From the NCBI RefSeq assembly GCF_000740785.1, contig NZ_JFZB01000016.1, forward strand, positions 1-64,000: a stretch of 64,000 nt of DNA. Reading direction: 5' to 3'. A program made the translations under genes and the position numbers. The stretch's first letter is position 1; every line of letters starts with the position of its first letter. Positions 9,101 through 17,801 of this stretch are shown piece after piece. Source of the DNA: Paenirhodobacter enshiensis. Lineage in GTDB: Bacteria > Pseudomonadota > Alphaproteobacteria > Rhodobacterales > Rhodobacteraceae. A model generated the notes under the pieces. That model saw only the letters and a list, made by a program, of their open reading frames with translations, did not search any database and was not told the DNA's origin.

Positions 9101-10201
9101 TCAGGCGGCGGGCGGGATCAGCCGCCCGTCCGCGGGATCGAAGGCGAGAAGGCCCGCGCGCCCGACCGCGATGCCGAGCGTGGTCCCGATGCCGAAGCCG
9201 GCGGCCCCGGCGGCGGGGGCGGTCAGGCGCAGCTCGGTGCCCGCGCTCAGGGTGACGGTGACCGCGACCAGATGGCCGAGCGGTTCGAGATCGCTGACCG
9301 TCGCGTCGAAATCGCCCTGACCGGCGGCGCATGGGGTCAGATGCTCGGGCCGGATGCCGGCGGTGAAGGCGCAGGGCGCCGGCGGGGCGCGGAACGCGCC
9401 GGGGGCGAGGCTCTGGCCCGCGAGGATCAGCGCCCCGCCGGTCCATTCCGCATCGACGAGGTTGATCTGCGGCGCGCCGACGAAACGCGCGGTCTCGATA
9501 TCGGCCGGGGCGTCATACAGATCCTGCGGCGCCGCGATCTGCACCACCCGGCCCGCGCGCAGCATCACGATGCGGTCGGCGACGGCCAGCGCCTCCTGGA
9601 AATCCGGGGTGGCGAGCACGAAGGTATGGCCCTGTTCGCGCTGCAACCGGCGCAGCTCCGCCCGCAGCTCGATGCGCAGCATCGCGTCGAGCGAGGACAG
9701 CGGCTCGTCGAGCAGGAACACCGTCGGCTCGCGCACCAGCGCCCGCGCCAGCGCCACGCGCTGCTTTTCGCCGCCTGACATGGTTTTCGGCAACCGCCCC
9801 AGCACATGCGGGATCTTCAGCAGCACCGCGATGCGGCGCACGCGCTCCTCGATCTCGGGCGCAGCGCGGCGGGCGAGCTTCAGCGGATAGGCGATGTTGT
9901 CGAAGCCGCTGCGGTCCGGGTAAAGCGCCAGATTGTCGAAGATCATCGCGACATTGCGCGCGCGCGGTTCGGCCGCGGTCAGATCGTGACCGGCGAGGAT
10001 CACCTGTCCGGCGTCCGGTGTCTCCAGCCCGGCGATCATCTTCAGCGTCGTCGTCTTGCCCGCTCCGGCCGCGCCGAGGATCACCGTCATCGTGCCGGGT
10101 TCGACATCGAGGGTCGTGCCCGCGACCGCGACGGTCGCGCCATAGCTCTTGCGCAGCCCGTTCAGCTGCAGCGGCAGGCTCCGGGGGATTTCAGGGATCA
10201 T
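9101..10201 (-). CDS. ABC transporter ATP-binding subunit with degenerate Q- and H-loops
   Basis: A 366-residue ATPase of the MalK/UgpC-like import family with a C-terminal TOBE-type region (about residues 260-366). Walker A (GAAGAGKT, about 43-50), the signature MSGGE (141-145) and Walker B (VFLLDEP, 161-167) are normal. The Q-loop glutamine is replaced by aspartate (IFDNLALYP, Asp89) and the switch histidine by proline (LATPDFQEA, Pro199). The start overlaps the stop of the second ATPase gene by 4 bases (ATGA). The losses complement the degenerate signature of that partner, suggesting a heterodimer with one active ATP site. Confidence 0.92.
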   Translation of the reverse strand: MIPEIPRSLPLQLNGLRKSYGATVAVAGTTLDVEPGTMTVILGAAGAGKTTTLKMIAGLETPDAGQVILAGHDLTAAEPRARNVAMIFDNLALYPDRSGFDNIAYPLKLARRAAPEIEERVRRIAVLLKIPHVLGRLPKTMSGGEKQRVALARALVREPTVFLLDEPLSSLDAMLRIELRAELRRLQREQGHTFVLATPDFQEALAVADRIVMLRAGRVVQIAAPQDLYDAPADIETARFVGAPQINLVDAEWTGGALILAGQSLAPGAFRAPPAPCAFTAGIRPEHLTPCAAGQGDFDATVSDLEPLGHLVAVTVTLSAGTELRLTAPAAGAAGFGIGTTLGIAVGRAGLLAFDPADGRLIPPAA

Positions 10202-11286
10202 CGGGCCGCCTCCGCGACATGCGGCGCGCCGGGCAGCCGCAGGTTGGTGTCTCCGTCGAAGGCAACGAGCGCGCCTTCGGGGATGCTCAGGCCGCAGGTC
10301 TCGCCCGGAACCGGCCGGGTCTGCGCGGGAACCAGCAGCCGGATCGCCTTGCCGGCGCAATCGAGGGTCAGCGCCGCCTCGGCGCCGCGCGGCTCGACCT
10401 GGCTCAGCCGGCCGGTGAGCGCGCCTTCCCCCGGCGCCACGAGGCGCAGCGCCTGCGGCCGGAGCCCGAGGGTCACGATCCCCTCGGGGATATCGCCAAG
10501 CGGCAGGGCGAACCCGTCGGCGCGGAACACCCCGCCGCCCACCTTGCCGCGGATCAGCGTCATCGGCGGATCGCCGAGGAAGGAGGCGACGAAGACATGG
10601 GCCGGGTTGTCCATGATCCGGGTCGCGGCCTCGACCTGACGGATCTTGCCTGCCGACATGACCGCGATGCGATCGGCGAGCGACAACGCCTCGATCTGGT
10701 CGTGGGTGACATAGACGATGGTCAGGCCGATCTCCTTTTGCAGGCGGCGCAGCTCTCGGCGCATGGCGAGGCGGGCGGCGGTCTCGAGGTTCGACAGCGG
10801 TTCATCGAGCAGCAGAAGCGACGGCCGGGTGACCAGCGTGCGCCCGATGGCGACGCGCTGCAGCTCGGATCCGCCCAGATCCTGCGCGCGGGCGTCGAGC
10901 TTGTCGCGCATGCCCAGAAGTTCGGCGGTCTCGGCGACGGCGCGGGCGATTTCAGCTTTGGGCCGGCCCTTCACGCTCAGCCCGAAGGCGAGGTTCTGGC
11001 GCACCGACATCGAGGTGAAGACGGCATAGTCCTGAAACACCAGCCCGACATTGCGCTTGCCGGCGGGGGTGGCGACGATCGACTGACCGTCGATCTGGAT
11101 GTCGCCCGAGCTTGGCTGTTCGAGGCCGACGATCATGTTCAGCGTCGTCGACTTGCCGCAGCCCGAGGAGCCGAGCAGCGCGAGCGTCTCGCCCGGCTGC
11201 ACGTCGAGGTCGATGCGGTCGACCGCCGCCACTTCGGAGCCGGGATAGACCTTGCTCAGCTGACGCAGGGAAAGTTTCGGTGTCAT
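10198..11286 (-). CDS. ABC transporter ATP-binding subunit with degenerate signature motif
   Basis: A 362-residue import ATPase with normal Walker A (GSSGCGKST, 39-47), Q-loop Gln85, Walker B (LLLLDEP) and switch His195 (VTHDQIEA). The ABC signature, normally LSGGQ/E, reads LGGSE (137-141), and the D-loop is SNLE instead of SNLD. It overlaps both neighbours by 4 bases. Tandem unequal ATPases next to MalF/MalG-like permeases and a large binding protein recall the glycerol importer GlpSTPQV of rhizobia; I use that only as an analogy of layout. Confidence 0.92.
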   Translation of the reverse strand: MTPKLSLRQLSKVYPGSEVAAVDRIDLDVQPGETLALLGSSGCGKSTTLNMIVGLEQPSSGDIQIDGQSIVATPAGKRNVGLVFQDYAVFTSMSVRQNLAFGLSVKGRPKAEIARAVAETAELLGMRDKLDARAQDLGGSELQRVAIGRTLVTRPSLLLLDEPLSNLETAARLAMRRELRRLQKEIGLTIVYVTHDQIEALSLADRIAVMSAGKIRQVEAATRIMDNPAHVFVASFLGDPPMTLIRGKVGGGVFRADGFALPLGDIPEGIVTLGLRPQALRLVAPGEGALTGRLSQVEPRGAEAALTLDCAGKAIRLLVPAQTRPVPGETCGLSIPEGALVAFDGDTNLRLPGAPHVAEAAR

Positions 11287-12143
11287 CGCTTGATCGCTCC
11301 GAAGGTCATGCCGCGGGCGAGATGCGACTGGATGGCGTAGCCCGCGACGATGAGGGGGATCATCGCCACCACGGCCAAGGCCGCCTGCACGCCGTAAAGC
11401 GTGCCCGCCGTCGCGGTGACGTATTTTGCCAGCTGCACGGGGATGGTGGAGATGTTGGAATAGCTCAGCACCAGCGCGAACATGAATTCCGACCAGTTCA
11501 GGATGAAGATGAACATCGTCGTGGCGAACAGCCCGCCCTTGATGAGCGGAATGGTCACCGTCACATGCGCCATCAGCCGCGACCGGCCGTCGAGCATGGC
11601 CGCCTGCTCGATCTCGCGCGGGAGGTCGTCGACGAAACTTTTCAGCATCCAGGTGGAGAACGGCAGGGTCACGGCGACATAGATCGCGATCAGCCCGGCA
11701 TAGGTGTCGATCAGCCGCGTCGCCGAGAACATGATGACGAAGGGCACCGCGATGGCGGCGGGCGGGAACATCCGCCCCGACAGGATCATCAGCGGCGTCC
11801 ATTTCGTCATCTTCGCGTAGCGCGACAGCCCGATCGCCGAGGCGAGGCCGATCGCGATCGACAACGCCGTCGCGCTGACCGAGGCGAGGATCGAGCCGAG
11901 GATCGCCGGCGTCGCGGGCTGGCTGACGCCGCTCAGCCCGTAGGCCTTGATCGCGTCGGGGTCGAACAGCGTGGCGAAATTGACCAGCGTCGGCTCGGAC
12001 GGCAGCCAGACCGCGGGGGCGGCGTTCCAGTCGGTCGGCGGTTTCAGCGCCGTCATCACGATCCAGAAGATCGGGAACATCGTCACCGTCAGCGCGACGA
12101 GCAGGATCAGCCGCTGGGCGAGGGTCAGACTCTTCGGTCCCAT
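11283..12143 (-). CDS. ABC transporter permease, MalG-like
   Basis: A 286-residue inner-membrane permease with about six hydrophobic helices and the coupling loop EQAAMLDGRSRLMAHVTVTIPL (the EAA-type motif, about residues 190-211), which contacts the ATPases. It is of the carbohydrate-uptake (CUT1) MalG type. The start shares one base with the stop of the other permease (TGATG), and its end overlaps the ATPase gene by 4 bases. It probably forms a heterodimer with that permease. Confidence 0.92.
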   Translation of the reverse strand: MGPKSLTLAQRLILLVALTVTMFPIFWIVMTALKPPTDWNAAPAVWLPSEPTLVNFATLFDPDAIKAYGLSGVSQPATPAILGSILASVSATALSIAIGLASAIGLSRYAKMTKWTPLMILSGRMFPPAAIAVPFVIMFSATRLIDTYAGLIAIYVAVTLPFSTWMLKSFVDDLPREIEQAAMLDGRSRLMAHVTVTIPLIKGGLFATTMFIFILNWSEFMFALVLSYSNISTIPVQLAKYVTATAGTLYGVQAALAVVAMIPLIVAGYAIQSHLARGMTFGAIKR

Positions 12144-13135
12144 CACGCTTTTCCTTTCACCAGCTGGTCGCGCACCGGCAGCAGCATCAGGTTGATGACG
12201 ATCAGCGTCCCGATCAGCACGAGGAACGCGCCCGCCGCGCCATAGGCGAGCTGGAAGTCGTTGAAGGCGAGCTTGTAGATGTAGAGGCTGATCGTCTCGG
12301 TCGAGGAGCCCGGCCCGCCGCGGGTGAGCATGAACACCTCGTCGAACAGCTTCAGGATCTCCATCCCGCGGATCACGAAGGCGACGACGATCACCGGCTT
12401 GAGCATCGGCAGCACGACGCGAAAGAAGATCTGCCGCGGGCTGGCGCCGAGGATCATCGCCGCGCGCACCGGGTTCTCGGGCACCGCGTTCAGCCCGGAC
12501 AGCAGGATCAGGAAGAACAGCGGCGTCCAGTGCCAGACCTCGGTCACGATCACCGCGAGCATCGCGAAGGGGGCGGAGCGGAACCATTCGGGCACGTTCT
12601 GCATCCCGATCAGCGCGCCGAGCAGCTGATTGACCGGCCCGTTCGACTGGAACAGCATCCAGAACGTGTAGCCCACGACCACCGGCAGGATCATCATCGG
12701 CGTGAGGAAGGCCGAGAACAGCATGGACTTGCCGCGGAACTCGCGCAGGAAGATCACCGCGAGCCCGAGCCCGAGGGTGAATTCGAGGCTGAGGCAGACC
12801 ACCGCGAGGAACAGCGTGCGCCCGACCGCCTCGACGAAGCGGGTATCGTAGACCAGAAGCTCCGCGTAATTCTCCAGCCCCACGAAAGAGGCTTCGAGCA
12901 GCGATCCGCCGGTGGGCGACCAGTCGGTGAAGCTCATGTAAAGCGCGACGAGCAGCGGCACCACCAGCACCAGAAGCGAGATGACGTTGCCGGGCAGCGT
13001 CAGGAACCGCAGGGCGGGCTTTCGGGCGCGCGGCGCGCGGGGGGCAGGCGGATGGGCCGGCGGGGGCGGGGCGAGGGCGGCGGCGCCTGTCGCGGGGCCG
13101 CTGTGCATGGGGGCGATCTGTGCGCTGTCGGACAT
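12143..13135 (-). CDS. ABC transporter permease, MalF-like
   Basis: A 330-residue inner-membrane permease. It begins with a Pro/Ala-rich cytoplasmic stretch of about 40 residues, then has six or more hydrophobic helices and the coupling loop VRAAMILGASPRQIFFRVVLPML (about 225-247). It belongs to the MalF-type half of CUT1 importers. It is the second gene of the operon, 85 bases after the binding-protein gene; that gap may hold an mRNA processing or attenuation site, but I see no clear hairpin in it. Confidence 0.92.
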   Translation of the reverse strand: MSDSAQIAPMHSGPATGAAALAPPPPAHPPAPRAPRARKPALRFLTLPGNVISLLVLVVPLLVALYMSFTDWSPTGGSLLEASFVGLENYAELLVYDTRFVEAVGRTLFLAVVCLSLEFTLGLGLAVIFLREFRGKSMLFSAFLTPMMILPVVVGYTFWMLFQSNGPVNQLLGALIGMQNVPEWFRSAPFAMLAVIVTEVWHWTPLFFLILLSGLNAVPENPVRAAMILGASPRQIFFRVVLPMLKPVIVVAFVIRGMEILKLFDEVFMLTRGGPGSSTETISLYIYKLAFNDFQLAYGAAGAFLVLIGTLIVINLMLLPVRDQLVKGKA

Positions 13136-13220
13136 GTCGGTCTCCGGGGGCGGGCTGAGGGGAGGGGCGGAACGGGAGCCGGGGCCACGGCATCGCGCCG
13201 CGGCCCCGCCCGGGTCGCGC

Positions 13221-14789
13221 TTACTCCCAGCCGTCGGCGCCGGACGCCTTCTTGATCGGGTCGGCCAGGTTCTTCGCCAGCGCCAGCCACGACTTCTGCA
13301 CCTTGTCCTTGCCGTGGCGGCGGGTGATGCGCTCGAAGTTCTTCGACGCCTGATCGAGCGCCTGTTGCGGCTTCAGCTCGCCGGTCATCGCGCCGTGGAT
13401 CGCCTTGTCGAGGGCGTCCTGATACTCGAACCCGCCGGGCAGGCAGAAATCGGGCACGGTGTTGACGATGTTCTTGTACAGGATGTCGAGGTAATCCTTG
13501 CTGTAGGTGTCGACCATCCGCTGCGTCGGGGCGAGCATGTGGTTCACCCGATACGGGTCCGAATAGCCGCCGAGATAGGGGATCGCGTCCATCGAGATCG
13601 TCGGCGAGGTCATCCACTGCGCATAGGCGTAGGACAGTTCCGGGTTGGCCGAATATTTCGACACCGCGTAGCCGTAGCCCCAGCAGAACATGCCGGCATA
13701 GAGCTTCGTGCCGTCCTTCAGCATGTCGGCCGGCATCACCGTCGCCGCGATATGGCCCGAGGTCGCAGGCCCCGTCGAGGGCGCCTTGGAATACTTGAAG
13801 CCCGACGGCCAGGCGATGTTCATGAACCCCTCGCCGCGGCCGAAGGCGTTGTAATTCGACGACCAGGTGAAGGAGAAGGCATCGGGGTGCAGATACTGGT
13901 TCATCGCCAGCATGTCCTCGATCACCTGCAGCCCCTCGTCGGAGTTGAAGGTGGGGTTCATCTCCTTGTCGAACCACAGCTTCCCCTTCGAGGCGAGGCG
14001 CTGCATGAACATCCACTTCACGTAATAGGGCGAACGGTATTCGAGCGAGCCGTAGAAGTGGTTCGCCGGATCGTGCATGAACGAGGCGATCTCGCGATAC
14101 TGCTTCCAGGTGTCCGGCGTGCCGAGCTTGTAGCCGAACTTGTCCTCGAAGGCCTTCGCCTTGTCGCCATTGTCGATGTAGTCCTGACGGCACAGCAAGG
14201 TGATCTGATCGCCGTCGCACAAGAGACCCGCGACACGGCCGTTGTAGACCTGCGCGTGATAGGAGGCCGGGAACACCACGCCGACGTCCTTGTCGAACAG
14301 CATCGGGTCGTATTTGTCGACCCAGTCGGTCAGATCGTAGATCACGCCCGAGTCGATCCAGTCCGGATAGGACATCGCGGTGGGCATCATCACGTCGTAA
14401 TTGCCGGTCTTGGCGACGGCTTCCTGCATGCCCTTGGTGTGAACCACCTCGTCGGGTTCCTCGATGAATTTGATCTCGATGCCCAGCTCGGTCTTCCACT
14501 TGTCGACATAGGGCGTCATGTTGCCGATGGAGCCCGTCGGGATCAGCACCGTCAGGGTCTTCTTGCCGGCCTTCGCCGCCGCCTCGGTGGCGAGCGCCCA
14601 GGCCCGTTCCTCGGGCCCCGAGACCTGCGCCCAGGCCTTGCGCGCGCCGAGCGGCGACAGTGCGACGAAGTTCGCGATCGTCGCCGTGACGCCGAGCGCG
14701 CCCATCTTGTGCAGGAAACCGCGCCGGCTCAGCGCGCCCGAGTCCATCTTGGCGACGGTGTCGAGGATCTCATTGCGGTTCTTGATCAT
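13221..14789 (-). CDS. Periplasmic solute-binding protein with Tat-type signal
   Basis: A 522-residue extracellular solute-binding protein (family 1). The leader has twin arginines (SRRGFLHKMG, about residues 20-30), a hydrophobic core and an AWA-type cleavage region, so export by the Tat system is likely. It is larger than ordinary sugar-binding proteins (about 400 residues). The ATG at 14789 was chosen because AGGGAAGG lies eight bases upstream; an ATG at 14849 would add a non-conserved leader. It is the first gene of the operon and is divergent from the MocR regulator. The ligand is unknown. Confidence 0.92.
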   Translation of the reverse strand: MIKNRNEILDTVAKMDSGALSRRGFLHKMGALGVTATIANFVALSPLGARKAWAQVSGPEERAWALATEAAAKAGKKTLTVLIPTGSIGNMTPYVDKWKTELGIEIKFIEEPDEVVHTKGMQEAVAKTGNYDVMMPTAMSYPDWIDSGVIYDLTDWVDKYDPMLFDKDVGVVFPASYHAQVYNGRVAGLLCDGDQITLLCRQDYIDNGDKAKAFEDKFGYKLGTPDTWKQYREIASFMHDPANHFYGSLEYRSPYYVKWMFMQRLASKGKLWFDKEMNPTFNSDEGLQVIEDMLAMNQYLHPDAFSFTWSSNYNAFGRGEGFMNIAWPSGFKYSKAPSTGPATSGHIAATVMPADMLKDGTKLYAGMFCWGYGYAVSKYSANPELSYAYAQWMTSPTISMDAIPYLGGYSDPYRVNHMLAPTQRMVDTYSKDYLDILYKNIVNTVPDFCLPGGFEYQDALDKAIHGAMTGELKPQQALDQASKNFERITRRHGKDKVQKSWLALAKNLADPIKKASGADGWE

Positions 14790-14971
14790 CCGTTTGCCTT
14801 CCCTGTTTTGCCCTTGCACCGAAAATGCGCAGGTCGTTGTTGCGGTCATGCCTTCCCCCGGTCGGGGAAGCAGGGCTTTCCCGTTGGCCGGAAACGAAAA
14901 TTCCGGGGATGAGACATGCCGTCCGTTGCGGCGAGTTCGACCCTAGGGCGGCACCTGCGCGCCGGGTGAGA

Positions 14972-15004
14972 ACCATTTTGCGATAAACCCGGGGCACCAT
15001 TTTG
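14972..15004. promoter_or_regulatory. Direct repeats, likely operator for the MocR regulator
   Basis: ACCATTTTG occurs at 14972-14980 and 14996-15004, 24 bases start to start, in the 304-base gap between the divergent transport operon and its presumed regulator. MocR/GabR-type regulators are known to bind direct repeats in such shared promoters. The motif is AT-rich in a GC-rich background. No other gene is seen in the gap. Confidence 0.5.
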
Positions 15005-15093
15005 AAACTGGCCCCGGATCGCTTTCACCCGGGGGCGAAGGATGTAACATCGCCCGCACCGCCCTTCTTCGGCCCAGCCACACGAGATCCGCC

Positions 15094-16617
15094 ATGCCCA
15101 AGACCACCCGCGCGGGGTTCCAGTTCTCGCTGGAACTCGACCGCGACAGTTCCGTTCCGGTCTATCGCCAGATCGCCGATGCCCTGCGCGAGGCGGTGCT
15201 GAGCGGACGTCTGCTCGCGGGGACGCGGCTGCCCTCGACGCGGGTATTCGCCGATGATCTGCAGGTGTCGCGCAACACCGTGCTGCAGGTGTTCGAGCTG
15301 CTGAAGGACGAGGGGTTGCTCGACAGTCAGACCGGTTCGGGCACCTTCGTCACGGGGGTGGCGGCTGCGTCAGGGGCGGCTTCGGCCGGCGGGTTCGAGG
15401 AAGACATCCCCCCCGACCCTCGCTCGCCGGCACCGGGGCGGTTCCGCTCTCTGTCGCGGCGCGGCAAGAACCTGGTGCATTCGGCCACCGGCGCCTTTCG
15501 CGAACGCCCGACGCCTTTCATGCCCGACATGCCGGATCTGCGCGAATTCCCGATCAAGACCTGGCTGCGGCTGATGAACGAGACCTCGGGGCGGCTGACC
15601 GGCCCGATCCTCGCCGAGGCCTCGAACGCCGGTTACATGCCGCTGCGCACCGCCATCGCCCAGCATCTGAACGCGGCGCGCGGGATGAACTGCGATCCCT
15701 CGCAGGTGATCGTGACCACCGGCACCCAGCAGGGGCTGGATCTGGTGTGCCGGATGCTGCTCGACCCGGGCGATCCGGCATGGCTCGAGGATCCGGGTTA
15801 CATCGGGGCGCATTCGATCCTGCGCGCGAACGGGGCGCAGATGTATCCGGTCCGGGTCGACGGCGAGGGGATCTGCGCGCGCGAGGCGCTTGACACCCTG
15901 CCGGTGCCGCGGGTGATCTTCTGCTCGCCCTCGTGCCACTACCCGCGCGGCGCGCCGATGTCGCTCGACCGCCGGGCCGAGCTGATCGAGGTCGCCCATC
16001 GTTGCGGCGCCTGGATCATCGAAGACGATTACGATTACGAATTCGTCTACGAGGGCGGGATGCACCGCTCGGTCTTCGCCCTCGACGCCGAGGAGCGCAC
16101 GATCCACATGGGCACCTTCTCGAAGATCCTGCTTCCGTCGTTCCGTCTGGGCTACATCGTGGTGCCGAAGGATCTGAGCGAGGCTTTCGCCACCGCCCGC
16201 GCCGTGGTCGACCGCCACGCCGCGCTGATGGAGCAGATGGTGCTGTCCGAGTTCATGCTGCGCGGGCTGTTCAGCTCGCACATGCGGCGGATGAAGAAGC
16301 TGTACGAGGCACGCAGGCAGATGCTGCGCGAGGGGCTGTTCGACATCTTCGGGCGCGGCGTGTGGGGCGACAGCGGCGAGAGCGGCACCAACCTGATCGT
16401 GCCGCTGGCGATGGGAACGGATGACCGGGCGCTGTGCCGCAAGCTGGCCGAGGCGGGGCTGGTGCTGCGTCCGCTTTCGCCCTACTTCCTCAAGCGCGCG
16501 CCGCAGCCCGGCCTGATCGCCGGCTTCTCGGCCTTTCGCGAGGCCGAGATCGAACGCGGTCTGGCGCTGCTGAAAGGCTGTCGGTCGATGCTCGAGCCCT
16601 GCCTGCGCGGCGCATAG
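15094..16617 (+). CDS. MocR/GabR-type regulator (GntR DNA-binding plus aminotransferase-like domain)
   Basis: A 507-residue transcription factor. Residues about 15-85 form a GntR winged helix-turn-helix (VYRQIADALREAVLSGRL...LPSTRVFADDLQVSRNTV). The rest is a fold-type I aminotransferase domain with the cofactor signatures IIEDDYDYEF and the PLP lysine in TFSKILLPSFRLG. Members sense amines, amino acids or PLP through an external aldimine. It is divergent from the ABC/ligase operon, so it most likely controls that operon in response to an amine. The ATG at 15094 has only a weak ribosome site (GAGA). Confidence 0.93.
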   Translation: MPKTTRAGFQFSLELDRDSSVPVYRQIADALREAVLSGRLLAGTRLPSTRVFADDLQVSRNTVLQVFELLKDEGLLDSQTGSGTFVTGVAAASGAASAGGFEEDIPPDPRSPAPGRFRSLSRRGKNLVHSATGAFRERPTPFMPDMPDLREFPIKTWLRLMNETSGRLTGPILAEASNAGYMPLRTAIAQHLNAARGMNCDPSQVIVTTGTQQGLDLVCRMLLDPGDPAWLEDPGYIGAHSILRANGAQMYPVRVDGEGICAREALDTLPVPRVIFCSPSCHYPRGAPMSLDRRAELIEVAHRCGAWIIEDDYDYEFVYEGGMHRSVFALDAEERTIHMGTFSKILLPSFRLGYIVVPKDLSEAFATARAVVDRHAALMEQMVLSEFMLRGLFSSHMRRMKKLYEARRQMLREGLFDIFGRGVWGDSGESGTNLIVPLAMGTDDRALCRKLAEAGLVLRPLSPYFLKRAPQPGLIAGFSAFREAEIERGLALLKGCRSMLEPCLRGA

Positions 16618-16686
16618 AGGGATGCCCGTATACCGCGCGGGGGCAGGTGGCTGCGGTGGAAAACACGTCTCGAACTGTCAGGAGGC

Positions 16687-16760
16687 TGGAGCGGGTAGCG
16701 GGAATCGAACCCGCGCGTTCAGCTTGGGAAGCTGACAGGCTACCATTACATCATACCCGC
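16687..16760 (-). tRNA. tRNA-Gly (anticodon CCC)
   Basis: The minus strand gives a full cloverleaf. The acceptor arm is GCGGGTA paired with TACCCGC, followed by discriminator T and an encoded CCA. The anticodon stem is TCAGC/GCTGA around the loop TTCCCAA, so the anticodon is CCC. The T-arm contains GGTTCGATTCC. Confidence 0.95.
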
Positions 16761-16775
16761 GCTGAGCCCTGACTA

Positions 16776-16803
16776 TCGTCTTGCCGGGGCGGCTGCAAGA
16801 CGA
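16776..16803 (-). terminator. Hairpin between the AEC transporter gene and tRNA-Gly
   Basis: A perfect 9-bp stem (TCGTCTTGC with GCAAGACGA) with a 10-base loop lies about 30 bases beyond the AEC-family stop codon and just upstream of tRNA-Gly. No T-run follows, so termination is uncertain. Confidence 0.35.
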
Positions 16804-16836
16804 AATCGTGCGCCCGTCCCGGACCCCGGGAGCGGA

Positions 16837-17796
16837 TTACAGCGCCGGCGAATGCACCAGCGCCAGCAGCGCCGAGATGGTGAAAAACGATACCACCGTC
16901 GCCACCAGAAGCGTCACCGCCGCCACCCCGCCCTCGCCGTAATCCTGCGCGAGGATCGGGAAGATCCCCATCGTCGGCATCGCGGCCGAGATCAGCAGCG
17001 GCACCGCCAGCACCGTCGCCACCGCCGGCACCCCCAGATGTGGCAGCGCCGCGCTCAGCCCGAAGGCGATGAGCGGCATGGCGATCAGCTTGACCGTCAC
17101 CACCAGCCCGACGAACAGCCCGTCGCCGCGCTCATGCGGCACGCCGACCAGCGTTCCGCCGATGTAGAACAGTGCCACCGCACTGGTCGACACCGCGAGG
17201 ATCGACACCATGTGCCCCACCGCCTGCGGCAGGTGGATCCCCGACAGGTTCACGATCAGCCCCAGAATCACCGCCTGCACCATCGGCCGGCGCAGCACCC
17301 CGCCGAGGATCTGCACCAGAAGCCGCAGCGGTTCGGCGCGCACCCGCGGCGTGGTGCTTTCGACCGCCATCAGACCGAGCGGGATCGACAGGAAGTTCTC
17401 GATCACCACCTGCATGGTCAGCACCGTCCCCGCGAGGTCCGGATAGGCCAGCATCAGGATCGGATAGCCCATGTAACCCGAGTTCGAGCAGCACACGCCA
17501 AGCATTCCGACCGTGCAGCGCCGCGCCCGAAACCCGGCGATCTTCAGCGCCAGCCCGGCCAGCGCCATCGTCAGCACCGTCGCCAGCGCATAGGTCAGCA
17601 GGTAGCCCGGGTTGACCACCTCGGCGAGCGGGCGCGACACCATCGCGTTGAAGATCAGCGCCGGCAGCGCCACGTTGATGGTGAAATGGCCGAGCGTGCT
17701 CATTTCCTGCGGCACGAACCAGCCGCGGCGGGTCATCACATGGCCAAGCGCGATCAGCGCGAAGATCGGGAAGGTGATGTTCAGAACGGCAAGCAT
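16837..17796 (-). CDS. AEC family transporter (auxin efflux carrier type)
   Basis: A 319-residue inner-membrane protein with about ten hydrophobic helices in two five-helix halves. It contains the family's conserved early segment NVALPALIFNAM and the central VCCSNSGYMGYPI motif. Bacterial members export or take up small carboxylates such as malonate, but the substrate here is unknown. The ATG at 17796 lies 5 bases after the stop of the EamA gene, so both form one operon on the minus strand. Confidence 0.88.
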   Translation of the reverse strand: MLAVLNITFPIFALIALGHVMTRRGWFVPQEMSTLGHFTINVALPALIFNAMVSRPLAEVVNPGYLLTYALATVLTMALAGLALKIAGFRARRCTVGMLGVCCSNSGYMGYPILMLAYPDLAGTVLTMQVVIENFLSIPLGLMAVESTTPRVRAEPLRLLVQILGGVLRRPMVQAVILGLIVNLSGIHLPQAVGHMVSILAVSTSAVALFYIGGTLVGVPHERGDGLFVGLVVTVKLIAMPLIAFGLSAALPHLGVPAVATVLAVPLLISAAMPTMGIFPILAQDYGEGGVAAVTLLVATVVSFFTISALLALVHSPAL

Positions 17797-17801
17797 CGGT
17801 C

